Numbered from the stretch's first letter, positions 17,388-27,138 are shown. The stretch: 64,000 nucleotides of DNA from Catenovulum adriaticum (GCF_026725475.1 NZ_CP109965.1:124001-188000); one strand, 5' to 3'. The notes: generated from the sequence alone by a model not told the origin. Numbers and translations: made by a program.

Positions 17388-18326
17388 TTATTGAGGCTTA
17401 TTTAAACTGTTTAATATACTATTTGCTTGTGCTACTACTGAACTGATATCTGTACTGCTGTCTGGTAGTAAAACGACACTTGACTCTTTGGCAATGGCTT
17501 GTTTAGCTTGAATTGCTTTGGTTGCTAAATCGAGTTGAATCGCTTTTTGGCCTTCTTCGGTATCGGCCGCTTCACCCACTACATTTAAAGCTTGTGCTTG
17601 AGCGTCTGCAACCGCAATAATAGCTTGAGCTTCACCTTCTGCTTTTAGCACTTGCTCTTGTTTTTCTGCTTCTGCGGCTAGTACTCTAGCTCTTTTATCG
17701 CCTTCTGCGATATTGATAGCCGCTTGCTTTTCACCATCTGATTCTAGTATTTTTGCACGTCTTTCTCGTTCAGCTTTCATCTGCGATTCCATCGCTTCCA
17801 TAATAGTGCCGGGCGGGGTGATATCCTTAATTTCATATCTTAAAACAGCAACGCCCCAAGATTCTGCCGCTTCATTTATTGCAGAGACAATTTTTGCATT
17901 GAGCATATCTCGCTCTTCAAAAGATTTGTCTAATTCTATTTTACCAATTTCAGAACGCATTGTGGTTTGGGCTAACTGAGTGACCGCAAAAACATAATCT
18001 TCAACCCCATAAGTCGCTTTGTAAGGCTCTAACACTCTAAAGTAAAGCACCCCATCAACGGTTAATGAAATATTATCTTTGGTAATAGCTGCTTGACTAG
18101 GAATGTCAAAAGCTTGCTCTTTTAGCGAGCGATTAGCGGCTACTTTGTCTACAAAAGGGATAATAAAGTTAATCCCAGCTTCTTTGGTTGATTGATATTT
18201 ACCGAACCGCTCAATAATCCAAGCCCTGTTTTGCGGGACAAATTTTATTGAAGATTTTAACGTTACTAGTACAAAGATAAATAACGCAAATTGAACGCTT
18301 ATTACATAATCAAGGATTAAATCCAT
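17388..18326 (-). CDS. SPFH/Band 7 protein (paraslipin, QmcA-like)
   Basis: A 312-residue stomatin-like protein: one N-terminal TM segment (residues about 5-27), the Band 7 domain beginning FVPQNRAWIIERFGKYQ, and a long Ala/Glu-rich coiled coil (about residues 185-255; MKAERERRAKILESDGEKQAAINIAEGDKRARV). Family members oligomerise into large rings or cages at the membrane with NfeD partners. It is the first gene of the SPFH-NfeD(-DUF2059) operon. Confidence 0.92.
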   Translation of the reverse strand: MDLILDYVISVQFALFIFVLVTLKSSIKFVPQNRAWIIERFGKYQSTKEAGINFIIPFVDKVAANRSLKEQAFDIPSQAAITKDNISLTVDGVLYFRVLEPYKATYGVEDYVFAVTQLAQTTMRSEIGKIELDKSFEERDMLNAKIVSAINEAAESWGVAVLRYEIKDITPPGTIMEAMESQMKAERERRAKILESDGEKQAAINIAEGDKRARVLAAEAEKQEQVLKAEGEAQAIIAVADAQAQALNVVGEAADTEEGQKAIQLDLATKAIQAKQAIAKESSVVLLPDSSTDISSVVAQANSILNSLNKPQ

Positions 18327-18510
18327 TTTTCTTGTCTCTTTTTAATGACATCAGCAGGCAGAATATCATTAAAGCCAATTTTTAACGATAACGTTTAATA
18401 TTTTTATCATATTATTTAGGAGTTGTTAACTTTTTTTTGTAAACAATTATTGAGCAGAGGGGTGGATTAAGTCGATTAAAATAGAAGGCGTTATATGCTA
18501 TTTATATCGC

Positions 18511-18547
18511 TCCCAAGCGGATAAACAAGGTGTTAAATCGCTTGGGA
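18511..18547 (-). terminator. Hairpin after ubiK
   Basis: TCCCAAGCG and CGCTTGGGA form a perfect 9-bp GC-containing stem with a 19-base loop, starting 11 bases past the ubiK stop codon. No T-run follows on the minus strand, so termination is only probable. Confidence 0.45.
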
Positions 18548-18557
18548 ACAAATGGGA

Positions 18558-18845
18558 TTAGTCTTGATTTGGTGGTGAATCTAGTTGTTTATCTTCCGAG
18601 GAGTCTTGCTGGGCTTCAAGCCGAGCGACTATTTGCTCTAAATCAGCAAGTTTTTCACGTGTACGCATTAAAACTCGCGTCTGAACATCAAACTCTTCTC
18701 GGGTGACTAAATCAAGTTGTGCCAGTTTACTTTGCAATATTTGCTTGGTTTTGCCTTCCATATCGTCGGCAAATTGTTTAACGCCCGGAGGCATTGAGTC
18801 TGAAATTTGTTTTGCAATCTCTTCAAGTTTTTTAGCGTTAATCAT
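18558..18845 (-). CDS. ubiK: Ubiquinone biosynthesis accessory factor UbiK
   Basis: A 95-residue membrane-fusogenic (BMFP) coiled-coil protein. The amphipathic N-terminus (MINAKKLEEIAKQISDSMPPGVKQFADDMEGK) and C-terminal coiled coil (VTREEFDVQTRVLMRTREKLADLEQIVARLEAQ) are the UbiK/YqiC hallmarks. With UbiJ it assists the Ubi complex making ubiquinone under aerobic conditions. The acidic tail (SSEDKQLDSPPNQD) is variable. It appears monocistronic. Confidence 0.93.
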   Translation of the reverse strand: MINAKKLEEIAKQISDSMPPGVKQFADDMEGKTKQILQSKLAQLDLVTREEFDVQTRVLMRTREKLADLEQIVARLEAQQDSSEDKQLDSPPNQD

Positions 18846-18924
18846 AGTCTTTGTCTGCTTATTGAAGTCGTCAATTTATAAAAAGGATTGTAGCATTGAT
18901 ACAATCGAATTTGTTTAAAAATGC

Positions 18925-19842
18925 TTAGGTTTTGGATTTTATCGCACTTTTGTGGATTAAAAAATAAATCCCAAAGATAACTAAAAACATACCAAATGCA
19001 TGCAGCCAAGTAAATTCTTCATCTAATAATAAAATCGCAAACCCGGTAGTCAAGACAGGACCTAAACTACCAGAAATTGCAGCATTGTTAGCGCCTATTT
19101 GCTCAATCGCGGCATTCATTAAAAATGACGGAATGACAGTAGCCAGCATAGCAATGGCAAATGCCAGCCCTATAACTTGCCAAGGTTGAACTAAATCAGA
19201 GAGTTGGTTGTTTATTAAAAAATGAATAAAAATAGCGAGACTAGCGGCTAACATAGCCACGCAAGTAAAAAATTTGCTGCCGTAACGAGTACTGTATTTT
19301 TGGCTACCGACCACATAAAAAGAAAAACAGAAGCTACTGGCGAGTACTAGCAAAGTGCCCATCAAAATAGTTTCGCCGTATACATTTAAATCATGAACAA
19401 AAATTAACAGTAAACCACTATAAGCAATGGTTAAAGCGATCATCTCTGAACGCTTAATACGCTTTTTCTGCCATAATAAATTAATAATTAGAACAAATGC
19501 AGGGTAGGTATATAGCACTAATCTTTCATAATGTGCACTAATAAAATTAAGGGCTTTAAGATCAAGCCAGCTTGCCGCATAGTAGCCTAAAATGCCTAAA
19601 GCGATCATACTCATTAAGCTATTTGGTGTTAAATTGGTTATCGGTGAAGCTGGTTTTTTTAGCATAAAAATTAAGATGCCAGCATAAAAAGGCAGCGCAA
19701 TTAACATTCTAAGTGTTAATAAAGTGGTGGTGTCGACACCATATTGATACGCCCATTTAATAAAAATAGATTTGCTTGAAAAGAGTGATACAGCAATAAA
19801 CGCCAGAGTAAATCCTGAGTAGATAGGTTTGGGCATTTTCAT
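18925..19842 (-). CDS. EamA/DMT-family transporter
   Basis: A 305-residue integral membrane protein with ten hydrophobic helices in two EamA repeats. Typical motifs are SSKSIFIKWAYQYGVDTTTLLTLRML at the start of repeat one and AISGSLGPVLTTGFAILLLDEEFTWLHAFGMFLVIFGIY at the end of repeat two. The family exports metabolites such as amino acids; the substrate cannot be assigned. It stands alone between ubiK and the divergent FIST gene. Confidence 0.9.
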   Translation of the reverse strand: MKMPKPIYSGFTLAFIAVSLFSSKSIFIKWAYQYGVDTTTLLTLRMLIALPFYAGILIFMLKKPASPITNLTPNSLMSMIALGILGYYAASWLDLKALNFISAHYERLVLYTYPAFVLIINLLWQKKRIKRSEMIALTIAYSGLLLIFVHDLNVYGETILMGTLLVLASSFCFSFYVVGSQKYSTRYGSKFFTCVAMLAASLAIFIHFLINNQLSDLVQPWQVIGLAFAIAMLATVIPSFLMNAAIEQIGANNAAISGSLGPVLTTGFAILLLDEEFTWLHAFGMFLVIFGIYFLIHKSAIKSKT

Positions 19843-19977
19843 TTTATTGGGTCGCTGGAAAGTTGTTAGATTATTGGGGTTGTCTTAATTGATTTATGAT
19901 CTTTATTGCTTTTTTTGTGGCGAGCAATTTCTGTATTATGTATTAAACTTAGTTAAATTAAAATAACAGAGACAGTT

Positions 19978-21105
19978 ATGCTTAATATTGGGTTTAAATG
20001 GTTTACCCAAAATCCCGCAATATCATCACTAAATCAAGGCATTGAACTAGCCGTTGAAGCAAAAGTACAAAGTTTATTAATTTTAGCTTGTGCAGATAAT
20101 CATATATCCGTTACTGAATGTGACTTATTACTAACCCGTTTAAATATCACTATTTTTGGTGGTGTCTTTCCAGCGTTATTATCGGAAGAAAATGTATTAA
20201 CGACTGGATATGTTTTAGTCGGTTTTGTTGAGCCGATACAGGTTGATACGTTTGAACACATTAGCCGACTCTCAGCGGAGGATGCAGAGGCAGTTTATGA
20301 AGCTGAAATTGAACAGAAATTGAATGTGAATGCGCCCAGTTATTTTCTTTTTCATGATGCGTTTTCTCCAAACTCTGAATATTTTATTGATGCTTTGTTT
20401 TATTGCTTGGGGGATGTAAAAGTGATTGGCGGCGGTGCAGGCTCACTTGATTTTGTTTCTCGGCCATGTGTGTTTACCAATAAAGGTATGTTGCAAGATG
20501 TGGTTCAATTGGCGGCACTTCCAGCTAAGCTGTTTATTAATGTGACTCACGGTTGGCAAATATTAGACGGACCTTATTTAGTTACGGAAGCGACAGCCCA
20601 TCAAATCACTTCTTTAAACTATCAAAATGCGGCAGAGCAATATCAAACTAGCATTGAATCTTTGAGCGATATGCGCTTTGAAGGGCAAGATTTTTTTACG
20701 ATAGCTAAAAACTTCCCACTCGGCATTAAAGGCGCCAATGATGAAATTTTGGTAAGAGAACCGATTAAAGTTCAAAATGGCACGCTTGAGTGTGTAGGGA
20801 ATATTCCCAATAATGCGTCAGTGTATATTTTAACGGGCGATCGAGCAGGGTTAATCCAATCATTAAAACAAAGCTGCGAACAGTTTTATGCGACGACAAC
20901 TGAGTGTAATAATTTATTTATTGTTGATTGTATTGGGCGTTTTTTATTTTTGGAAAATGATTTTGATCAGGAATTGGATGCCATTTTATCAGGCGGAATA
21001 TTTAAAGAATCCGCCTTTGGGGTGCTGTCTTTAGGGGAAATTAGCAATACGCAAAATGGCGCAATAAAGCTGCTAAATAAATCAATAGTCTTAGGGTGTT
21101 TTTAG
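19978..21105 (+). CDS. FIST domain sensory protein
   Basis: A 375-residue soluble protein with FIST N (about residues 30-220; FGGVFPALLSEENVLTTGYVLVGF, VKVIGGGAGSLDF) and FIST C (about 225-360; the family-typical CIGRFLFLENDFDQELDAI) regions. FIST domains are predicted small-ligand sensors. It lies 3 bases before a GGDEF-EAL gene in an apparent operon, so it may tune cyclic-di-GMP turnover by that enzyme. No TM segment or signal peptide is visible, so it should be cytoplasmic. Confidence 0.9.
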   Translation: MLNIGFKWFTQNPAISSLNQGIELAVEAKVQSLLILACADNHISVTECDLLLTRLNITIFGGVFPALLSEENVLTTGYVLVGFVEPIQVDTFEHISRLSAEDAEAVYEAEIEQKLNVNAPSYFLFHDAFSPNSEYFIDALFYCLGDVKVIGGGAGSLDFVSRPCVFTNKGMLQDVVQLAALPAKLFINVTHGWQILDGPYLVTEATAHQITSLNYQNAAEQYQTSIESLSDMRFEGQDFFTIAKNFPLGIKGANDEILVREPIKVQNGTLECVGNIPNNASVYILTGDRAGLIQSLKQSCEQFYATTTECNNLFIVDCIGRFLFLENDFDQELDAILSGGIFKESAFGVLSLGEISNTQNGAIKLLNKSIVLGCF

Positions 21106-21108
21106 CCA

Positions 21109-22962
21109 ATGAAACAAGCTTTATATTTAATTGCATTGCAGCATGAATTGTCAATGTCGATGGGTTCAGAGCTAAACCTTGCCAAAATGCTTAAAGCTTT
21201 TTTGAAAGTTTGCCTTAATCGTGCGTATCTAGCCAGTTGCCATGTTTATTTATATCAAGATAAAAATGGTTACCCTAAAACAAGTCAAGCCAATGGTGAT
21301 TATCAGCTAAACCATTACTTAAGCTTACCAAAGCGACATCAAGGCGAATTATGGCAATACCAAGATTCATTAAAAATAATTGAAGAAAAGCTAAAAAAGA
21401 CAAAAAAAATATTTGGTTGCAGTCAAATTGAAGTGAACGGTGCTTATTATTATGTATGTAGTATTGGGCATTATGGTTTTTTAATTTGGCATAGCTATTC
21501 TCCGATTGCTGCTGAAATAATTGATAGTGTAGTGCCTTTAATTGGAAAGTTAGAAGCCAGTTGCTATGCGGCAATTATGCATAATGAATTATTAATTGAA
21601 ATGAAAGCCCGGCATAAAGCAGAGCAAAAAGTTGCTTACCAGGCGTGTCACGACGGCTTGACCAATTTATATAACCGAGATTACTTAAACGCCTTAATTG
21701 AACAAAGCTTGGCTAAATCGGTAGGGCATCGAGCGTCAGGCGGAGTAATTTTTATTGATTTAAATAAGTTTAAATCAATAAATGATACTAAAGGTCACAC
21801 AGTGGGCGATCGTTTGTTACTAATGGTTGCACAAAGGCTTCAGCAATTGAAGCAAAACAATATTCATATTGCTCGGTATGGTGGCGATGAATTTGTTATT
21901 TTAATAGATCAATTACCAGAAGAACACGAGCCCCATCCATTATTATTGATAGAGTTGGTACAGCAAATTCAAGGGTTATTTAAGCCAGACTTTGTGATTG
22001 AACAAAATGTTTATAATATTTCTGCCAGCATTGGTTATTGCTTGTTTTCAGCGGTTGATAATGCAGATGACTTAGTTAAATTTGCAGACATTGCGATGTA
22101 TGAAGCAAAACAGGAGAAGTTATTAACAGGCGTAGAATATAAGCCATATATGTCTGCCCGCTTGGCGGAAAAAGATGCGTTTGTAAGCGATATGAGGCAG
22201 GCTTTAGCAAATAATGAATTTCAGCTTTATTATCAGGCACAATTTAATGCTGATAATAAAATTACCGGAGCCGAGGCTTTGCTCCGGTGGGATGATCCAA
22301 AGCGTGGTTTCGTCTCCCCTGAGATATATATTCCAATTGCAGAAGAGAGTAACTTAATATTGGAAATTGGAGATTGGGTTATTCAGCAGGCGTGTAAAGA
22401 TATTCATCAACTCGCAAAATTTGATTTACCAGTTGAATTTGGGAACGTAGCTGTGAACGTTAGCCCTAAACAGTTAATTCAGGATGATTTTTTTAATCGT
22501 ACAATGGAAAAAATTAAACGCGATAACGTCCCTTGTCATTTATTATCTCTTGAGATTACAGAAAATTTAATGGTTGAGAACTTTTCTAAAATTGTTGATA
22601 TTATGCATCAATTCAAGTCCTTAGGTGTTAATTGTTCAATTGATGACTTTGGGACAGGCTATTCATCATTAACCTACCTTAAACGAATCCCTGCCAATTT
22701 AGTTAAAATCGATAGGGCTTTTGTAACGGATATTTGTCATAATCATGAGAGCTTAGCCATTGCGCAAATGGTGATAGCTTTAGGGAAAAGTTTAGGGATT
22801 GATGTAATAGCTGAAGGGGTTGAAAATAAAGAATGTTGCGATAAATTAACTTCAGTCGGGTGTACGTTATTTCAAGGTTACTATTTTAGCCGTCCTGTTT
22901 CTTTTGATGATTTTTCTCAGTTACTGAAAAGTGCCGCTTTGCAAAAGGAAAAACAAGTATGA
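21109..22962 (+). CDS. GGDEF-EAL cyclic-di-GMP enzyme
   Basis: A 617-residue protein with an N-terminal GAF-like region (about 1-160), a short linker helix, a GGDEF domain (about 175-330) and an EAL domain (about 355-605). The cyclase active-site motif is intact (RYGGDEF, about residue 258). The phosphodiesterase motifs are also intact: EALLRW, ITENLMVE and DDFGTGYSSLTYL with the following KIDRAFV and EGVE. Either or both activities could operate. It has no TM helix; input probably comes through the GAF-like region and the FIST protein encoded just upstream. Confidence 0.94.
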   Translation: MKQALYLIALQHELSMSMGSELNLAKMLKAFLKVCLNRAYLASCHVYLYQDKNGYPKTSQANGDYQLNHYLSLPKRHQGELWQYQDSLKIIEEKLKKTKKIFGCSQIEVNGAYYYVCSIGHYGFLIWHSYSPIAAEIIDSVVPLIGKLEASCYAAIMHNELLIEMKARHKAEQKVAYQACHDGLTNLYNRDYLNALIEQSLAKSVGHRASGGVIFIDLNKFKSINDTKGHTVGDRLLLMVAQRLQQLKQNNIHIARYGGDEFVILIDQLPEEHEPHPLLLIELVQQIQGLFKPDFVIEQNVYNISASIGYCLFSAVDNADDLVKFADIAMYEAKQEKLLTGVEYKPYMSARLAEKDAFVSDMRQALANNEFQLYYQAQFNADNKITGAEALLRWDDPKRGFVSPEIYIPIAEESNLILEIGDWVIQQACKDIHQLAKFDLPVEFGNVAVNVSPKQLIQDDFFNRTMEKIKRDNVPCHLLSLEITENLMVENFSKIVDIMHQFKSLGVNCSIDDFGTGYSSLTYLKRIPANLVKIDRAFVTDICHNHESLAIAQMVIALGKSLGIDVIAEGVENKECCDKLTSVGCTLFQGYYFSRPVSFDDFSQLLKSAALQKEKQV

Positions 22963-23384
22963 ATGAAAGCCAGCTTAATCAGTTAAATCACCTATCTACT
23001 GCCGTTAAAGCTAAATTGCCAGAAAGCTTAATTTGGCAAATGGATAATCGCTTTGATGCCTTAATTGCTGAAATTCCTAAACCTAAATTAGTTCAAGTGA
23101 AGAACGATTTATCAGATCTGTTTGAACATTCATGGGATAAAAAAACCATTCGTCAGGCACCTTCTAATATAAAACGCGGGGCTGGTACTTTTTCTCAAAT
23201 GGAAAGTGGTCAGCTATTATTTACTCATAAAGGTGTGTCAGAACAAAACTGCATCATGGCTGCTTGGTGGCCTTGGGGGCCAAATGCGCCAGTATCACTT
23301 AGGTTGTTTGTGATGGATATGCAAAACAATGCAGTGCCAGAAAGCTGGTTTGGCCGTGCGAAACAATTTTTATTAGGCGGTTAA
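22959..23384 (+). CDS. Hypothetical protein of the FIST/GGDEF-EAL operon
   Basis: A 141-residue protein I do not recognise. It overlaps the GGDEF-EAL stop codon by 4 bases (ATGA), so it is probably cotranslated. No signal peptide or TM helix is seen. The Trp-rich segment CIMAAWWPWGPNAPVSLRLFVM (about residues 105-126) is the only striking feature. Its position suggests a role in the same signalling output. Confidence 0.75.
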   Translation: MNESQLNQLNHLSTAVKAKLPESLIWQMDNRFDALIAEIPKPKLVQVKNDLSDLFEHSWDKKTIRQAPSNIKRGAGTFSQMESGQLLFTHKGVSEQNCIMAAWWPWGPNAPVSLRLFVMDMQNNAVPESWFGRAKQFLLGG

Positions 23385-23608
23385 TTTATTTTTATTTTCT
23401 GGTTGCAACTTATTAATAAAACGCGAGTCAATAAGCGAGCATTGAAATGTCTAAAATTTTTGTTCTAATCTGTTCTAAATAAAAAAATGTTTTTCATTCA
23501 AGCGAAATAAATCATCAGTTTGTAGGGTCTTTGTTTTTAGTAAAAATTAGAAAAAGTTAATTTTCACGTTTTTAACCCCTGTCACTCTTATTAATAAAGG
23601 TAGTTATT

Positions 23609-25378
23609 TTGGTGTCTTTGATTAAAAAGTACGGTATTGCAGTTTTTTTATTTGTCGTTAGTTATGCTGCAAATGCGCTGGATTTCTCACAACTTAATAG
23701 TGAGCCTGATTTTTTGCCAGTAGAACAAGCTTTTCAATTTGATTTTAATCAGCAAGGCGATTTATTAACGCTTAGTTGGACAATAGCTGACGATTATTAT
23801 TTATATAAGCATAGAACAAAAGCTAAAACGGAATCATCAGAGTTAAGCGTTAATTTTGTTCAGGCAGGTAAGAAAAAACATGATGAGTATTTTGGCGAAG
23901 TCATGGTTTTTTACAAAAATTTAGATGTGACTATTGATATCAGTGAGATTAGCGCCGATCACTTGCTGGTTACTTATCAAGGCTGTGCTGAAGCAGGTTT
24001 GTGCTATCCTCCACAGTTAATTGAAGTGCCGTTATTAAAACAAACCATAGCAGCGAAAACCCAAAATAAACCTGCAGCTTCAATGGTTCAAGAGCCGGTA
24101 AATGATACCAGTAATAATATAAATAGCTTATTTAATAACCAAAGCCAACTGCTTATTATATTGGGCTTTTTTGTGCTGGGTATAGGTTTATCGTTAACAC
24201 CTTGTGTTTTGCCTATGGTGCCTATTTTATCTGCTATTGTAACAGGACAGCAGCATAGTAATGCGAAAAAAGGTTTAATCTTATCAATTGCTTATGTTTT
24301 GGGGATGGCCAGTTTTTATACGTTAAGCGGTGTTTTAGTGGGGTACTTTGGTGCTAGCTTCAATTTGCAATTGTATTTGCAGACACCTGTTGTGGTTTTG
24401 GTCTTTACCGCCATATTTATTGCGCTGGCGTTTGCTATGTTTGGTTATTATGAGTTGGCCTTGCCTGCAAGTTTGCAGTCTAAATTGCAAGGCTCAACCG
24501 AAGGACAAAACAAAAAAGGGTTGTTTGCAACTTATGTGATGGGCGGCGTTTCAGCGCTTGCATTGTCACCTTGTGTTTCAGCGCCGCTTGCTAGTGCGCT
24601 TTTATACATATCAACCACGGGTGATGGTTTGTTAGGTGGATTGGCGTTGTTTGCATTGAGTATAGGCATGGGCTTGCCTTTGCTTGCAGTTGGCGCTGGT
24701 TTTTCTGGGCTGGTACCTAAAGCGGGTGGCTGGATGACAAAGGTTAAGCAACTGTTTGGGATCATGATGCTGGCAATGGCAGTATGGATGCTTGAGCGCT
24801 TATTTGCCCCAATTTGGGGAGCTGCATTATGGGCGGCCTTGGGCGTTTGGACAGCGATTCAGTTAAACTTATTTACAGGTTTATCAGATAATACAGCCAA
24901 TTTAACTTGGCGAAAAAATGAAAAAGCGCTCGCCATTATTTTATTTATTGCTTCGTTAGGTTGGTTAGGCCATGTTTATCTACAAACGTTTATGCCTTTT
25001 CAATTAACAAATAATCAGCAACAAGTACAACCTCAATTAGTTAAGCGAATTGATTCAGTCGTTGAATTAGAGCAACATATGGCTAATGTTAGCGATAAAA
25101 AAGTCGTGGTTGATTTATACGCTGATTGGTGCGCAAGTTGTCAAGTTATCGAACATGAAGTTTTTGCTAAAGTGTCGGCGACGGATTATCCAGACTACGA
25201 ATTTTTGCAATTAGATTTAACCGATATGACAGAAGCAAAACAAGCCTTCTTAAATCAGCATCAATTGTTTGGCCCGCCTGCGTTATTGATCTTTGAAGCC
25301 GGTGAGCAAGCCAGACAAACTGCATTTGTTTATCAAGCTGAATTTAACTTAGCTCAGTTTAAACAGTGGCTAAATTAA
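23609..25378 (+). CDS. dsbD: Thiol:disulfide interchange protein DsbD
   Basis: Transfers electrons from cytoplasmic thioredoxin to periplasmic DsbC/DsbG-type proteins and cytochrome c maturation. After a signal peptide ending ANA come the N-terminal domain with its Cys pair (GCAEAGLC), an eight-helix membrane domain with one redox Cys in LTPCVLPM and one in LSPCVSAPL, and a C-terminal thioredoxin domain with CASC (YADWCASCQ). All six key cysteines are present in 589 residues. The start is either TTG 23609 or GTG 23612, behind an AAAGG ribosome-binding site. Confidence 0.95.
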   Translation: MVSLIKKYGIAVFLFVVSYAANALDFSQLNSEPDFLPVEQAFQFDFNQQGDLLTLSWTIADDYYLYKHRTKAKTESSELSVNFVQAGKKKHDEYFGEVMVFYKNLDVTIDISEISADHLLVTYQGCAEAGLCYPPQLIEVPLLKQTIAAKTQNKPAASMVQEPVNDTSNNINSLFNNQSQLLIILGFFVLGIGLSLTPCVLPMVPILSAIVTGQQHSNAKKGLILSIAYVLGMASFYTLSGVLVGYFGASFNLQLYLQTPVVVLVFTAIFIALAFAMFGYYELALPASLQSKLQGSTEGQNKKGLFATYVMGGVSALALSPCVSAPLASALLYISTTGDGLLGGLALFALSIGMGLPLLAVGAGFSGLVPKAGGWMTKVKQLFGIMMLAMAVWMLERLFAPIWGAALWAALGVWTAIQLNLFTGLSDNTANLTWRKNEKALAIILFIASLGWLGHVYLQTFMPFQLTNNQQQVQPQLVKRIDSVVELEQHMANVSDKKVVVDLYADWCASCQVIEHEVFAKVSATDYPDYEFLQLDLTDMTEAKQAFLNQHQLFGPPALLIFEAGEQARQTAFVYQAEFNLAQFKQWLN

Positions 25379-25383
25379 TTTAA

Positions 25384-25644
25384 ATGATAGGCTGGTATAA
25401 GCTTGATTTAGGCGATGCTATGTTAGCCGACGCGCGGTTGGATGAGGTGAAAGCTCAGTTAAGCGCGGTGTGTAATGCCAAAGAACCAGCAGTACTACAG
25501 GCACTCAGCCGTTATGAATCAAAAGGCGTACATTGTCATTTGATACTATATATAACGGCTGATTTGCAAGATAAGGCGCTATTAGTAGGCGCAACCGCAT
25601 GTGAGCCACCACCAATAAACGGCTGTGAGTTTTTGTTTAAATAA
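25384..25644 (+). CDS. Small hypothetical protein downstream of dsbD
   Basis: An 86-residue ORF starting 5 bases after the dsbD stop codon, with codon use like its neighbours. It contains two cysteines in the first 60 residues and a C-terminal ACEPPPINGCEFLFK. No domain, signal peptide or TM helix is recognised. The tight spacing supports translation as part of the dsbD operon; the function is unknown. Confidence 0.6.
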   Translation: MIGWYKLDLGDAMLADARLDEVKAQLSAVCNAKEPAVLQALSRYESKGVHCHLILYITADLQDKALLVGATACEPPPINGCEFLFK

Positions 25645-25728
25645 GCACTTTTGAATTTATTAGCCATTTTCAGCGAAAAATGTTTGGTTTATCTAGCCTA
25701 TTTAGATTGCTTAACCTTAGGATAAATT

Positions 25729-25789
25729 ATTACGAAACTTGACTAAATTACATTCAAAATTCGTAATTTTAGTTCTATTTCTGTATAAT
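25729..25789 (+). promoter_or_regulatory. Candidate promoter with inverted-repeat operator
   Basis: A perfect -10 box TATAAT at 25784-25789 lies about 70 bases before the MFS gene. The arms ATTACGAA (25729-25736) and TTCGTAAT (25760-25767) form an 8-bp dyad whose right arm covers the expected -35 region, where no good -35 hexamer is seen. That suggests an activator- or repressor-controlled promoter, an inference from layout only. Confidence 0.45.
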
Positions 25790-25858
25790 ATGCGACCCAT
25801 TTTTTAGCTTATTTTGTATTAGTTTGATTAACCCTGTTATCAACTAAACAAAAAGCTG

Positions 25859-27100
25859 TTGTTGCAGGTAGTCAGATTGTTATCAGGATTAAAACAGCAA
25901 GGCCTTTTATTTTTAACCCTTAGTATGCTAACTGGGTTAATTGGCTCATTTGTACACCCCCTAATGAGTTTATTTATTGTCGAGGGACTAAATAGTCCGC
26001 CCGCTTACATAGGCATTTATACGGTATCAGTTACTTTAGCAGGGTTGGTGTTCAGCCAGTGGTTAGGCGCACTTGCAGATAAAGGCGTGAGTGCACGTAA
26101 AATGTTTATGATTGCGATCACTGGAATGGGTGTTGCGTTACTTATTTTCGCCAATTCAACGTCTTTTTGGACTGTATTAATTGCAGGGGTATTGCTATTT
26201 TCAATGGGCAATGCCGCCATTCCTCAAGTATTGACACTGGGCCGTCAGTGGGCAGGGCGTCAGCCTAACATTAATGTAACTCAATTTAACTCTGGTTTAA
26301 GAGCTGCGATTTCATTTGCATGGATTGGCGGACCGCCATTGGGTTATGCATTGGCTTCTGGTGCTGAATTTAGTCGTTCGCTGTATGTTGCTGCATTTTG
26401 TGCTTTGGTAGCTTTGCTATTTGCGTTTAGGTTTATTCCTGAAGTGCCAAGCCATGCTCAAAAAACGACAGAGCACAGTAAACAAGCTATTCCGTTTTCA
26501 TTTTGGATATTAGGCGCGGCTGTTATGTTAGGCTCTGCGGCAAATATTATGTATTTTTCTGCATTGCCTTTATACACAATTAAAGAGCTTGGGTTTGCCA
26601 AGCATATGCCGGGTATTTTTATGGGGTTGGTTGCTTGTTTAGAAATACCTATTATGTTGTTGGCTGGTAAGTTGGCACAAAAACATAATAAAATTAACAT
26701 GATTATTTTTTCATTTTTCTGTGCCATGTTGTTTTACACGGGAATTTATTTTGCTGAACAGGTTTGGCACTTTATTGCACTGCAATTTATAAATGCATTA
26801 TTTTATGGTGTTTTTGCAGGCATCGGCCTAACGATTTTACAGGAAGAGCTACCGTTAAAAATTGGCTTTACTTCTGCGTTTTATTCAAACGCAGTTAAAA
26901 TTGGCATGATGTTAGGCACCAGCAGTACAGGCTTAATTGCTCAGTTTTATAGTTTTAGAGTCGCGAGTATTGGTTCTTTTTGTGCTGTAGCACTGGCATT
27001 AACGTGTTTATTATTGTTTAGCTATTTAAAGCGTAAAGCCGTTGAATCAACTGAGTGCGAACAGAGCTTTACTATTACCGAATCAAAAGCCTCTGCGTGA
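25859..27100 (+). CDS. Sugar-efflux-type MFS transporter (SET family)
   Basis: A 413-residue, 12-helix major-facilitator protein. The N-terminal half resembles the SetA/SetB sugar efflux transporters (GSFVHPLMSLFIVEGLNSPPAYIGIYTVSVTLAGLVFSQWLGALADKG), including the loop 2-3 motif. SET proteins export sugars or sugar analogues; the substrate here is unproven. The start is uncertain: TTG 25859 gives the longest product, but TTG 25877 has an AGG about 8 bases upstream and begins MLSGLKQQG. The last codons lie inside a terminator stem. Confidence 0.88.
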   Translation: MLQVVRLLSGLKQQGLLFLTLSMLTGLIGSFVHPLMSLFIVEGLNSPPAYIGIYTVSVTLAGLVFSQWLGALADKGVSARKMFMIAITGMGVALLIFANSTSFWTVLIAGVLLFSMGNAAIPQVLTLGRQWAGRQPNINVTQFNSGLRAAISFAWIGGPPLGYALASGAEFSRSLYVAAFCALVALLFAFRFIPEVPSHAQKTTEHSKQAIPFSFWILGAAVMLGSAANIMYFSALPLYTIKELGFAKHMPGIFMGLVACLEIPIMLLAGKLAQKHNKINMIIFSFFCAMLFYTGIYFAEQVWHFIALQFINALFYGVFAGIGLTILQEELPLKIGFTSAFYSNAVKIGMMLGTSSTGLIAQFYSFRVASIGSFCAVALALTCLLLFSYLKRKAVESTECEQSFTITESKASA

Positions 27101-27111
27101 GGCTTTTGATT
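27081..27111. terminator. Terminator overlapping the end of the MFS gene
   Basis: AATCAAAAGCCTC and GAGGCTTTTGATT form a perfect 13-bp stem with loop TGCGT. The left arm encodes the last residues of the transporter, and the TGA stop codon (27098-27100) falls at the loop/right-arm boundary. It is symmetric and can also serve cysE on the other strand. Confidence 0.88.
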
Positions 27112-27138
27112 TAGGCAGTCGCTAGTTTTGTTTAAGCG

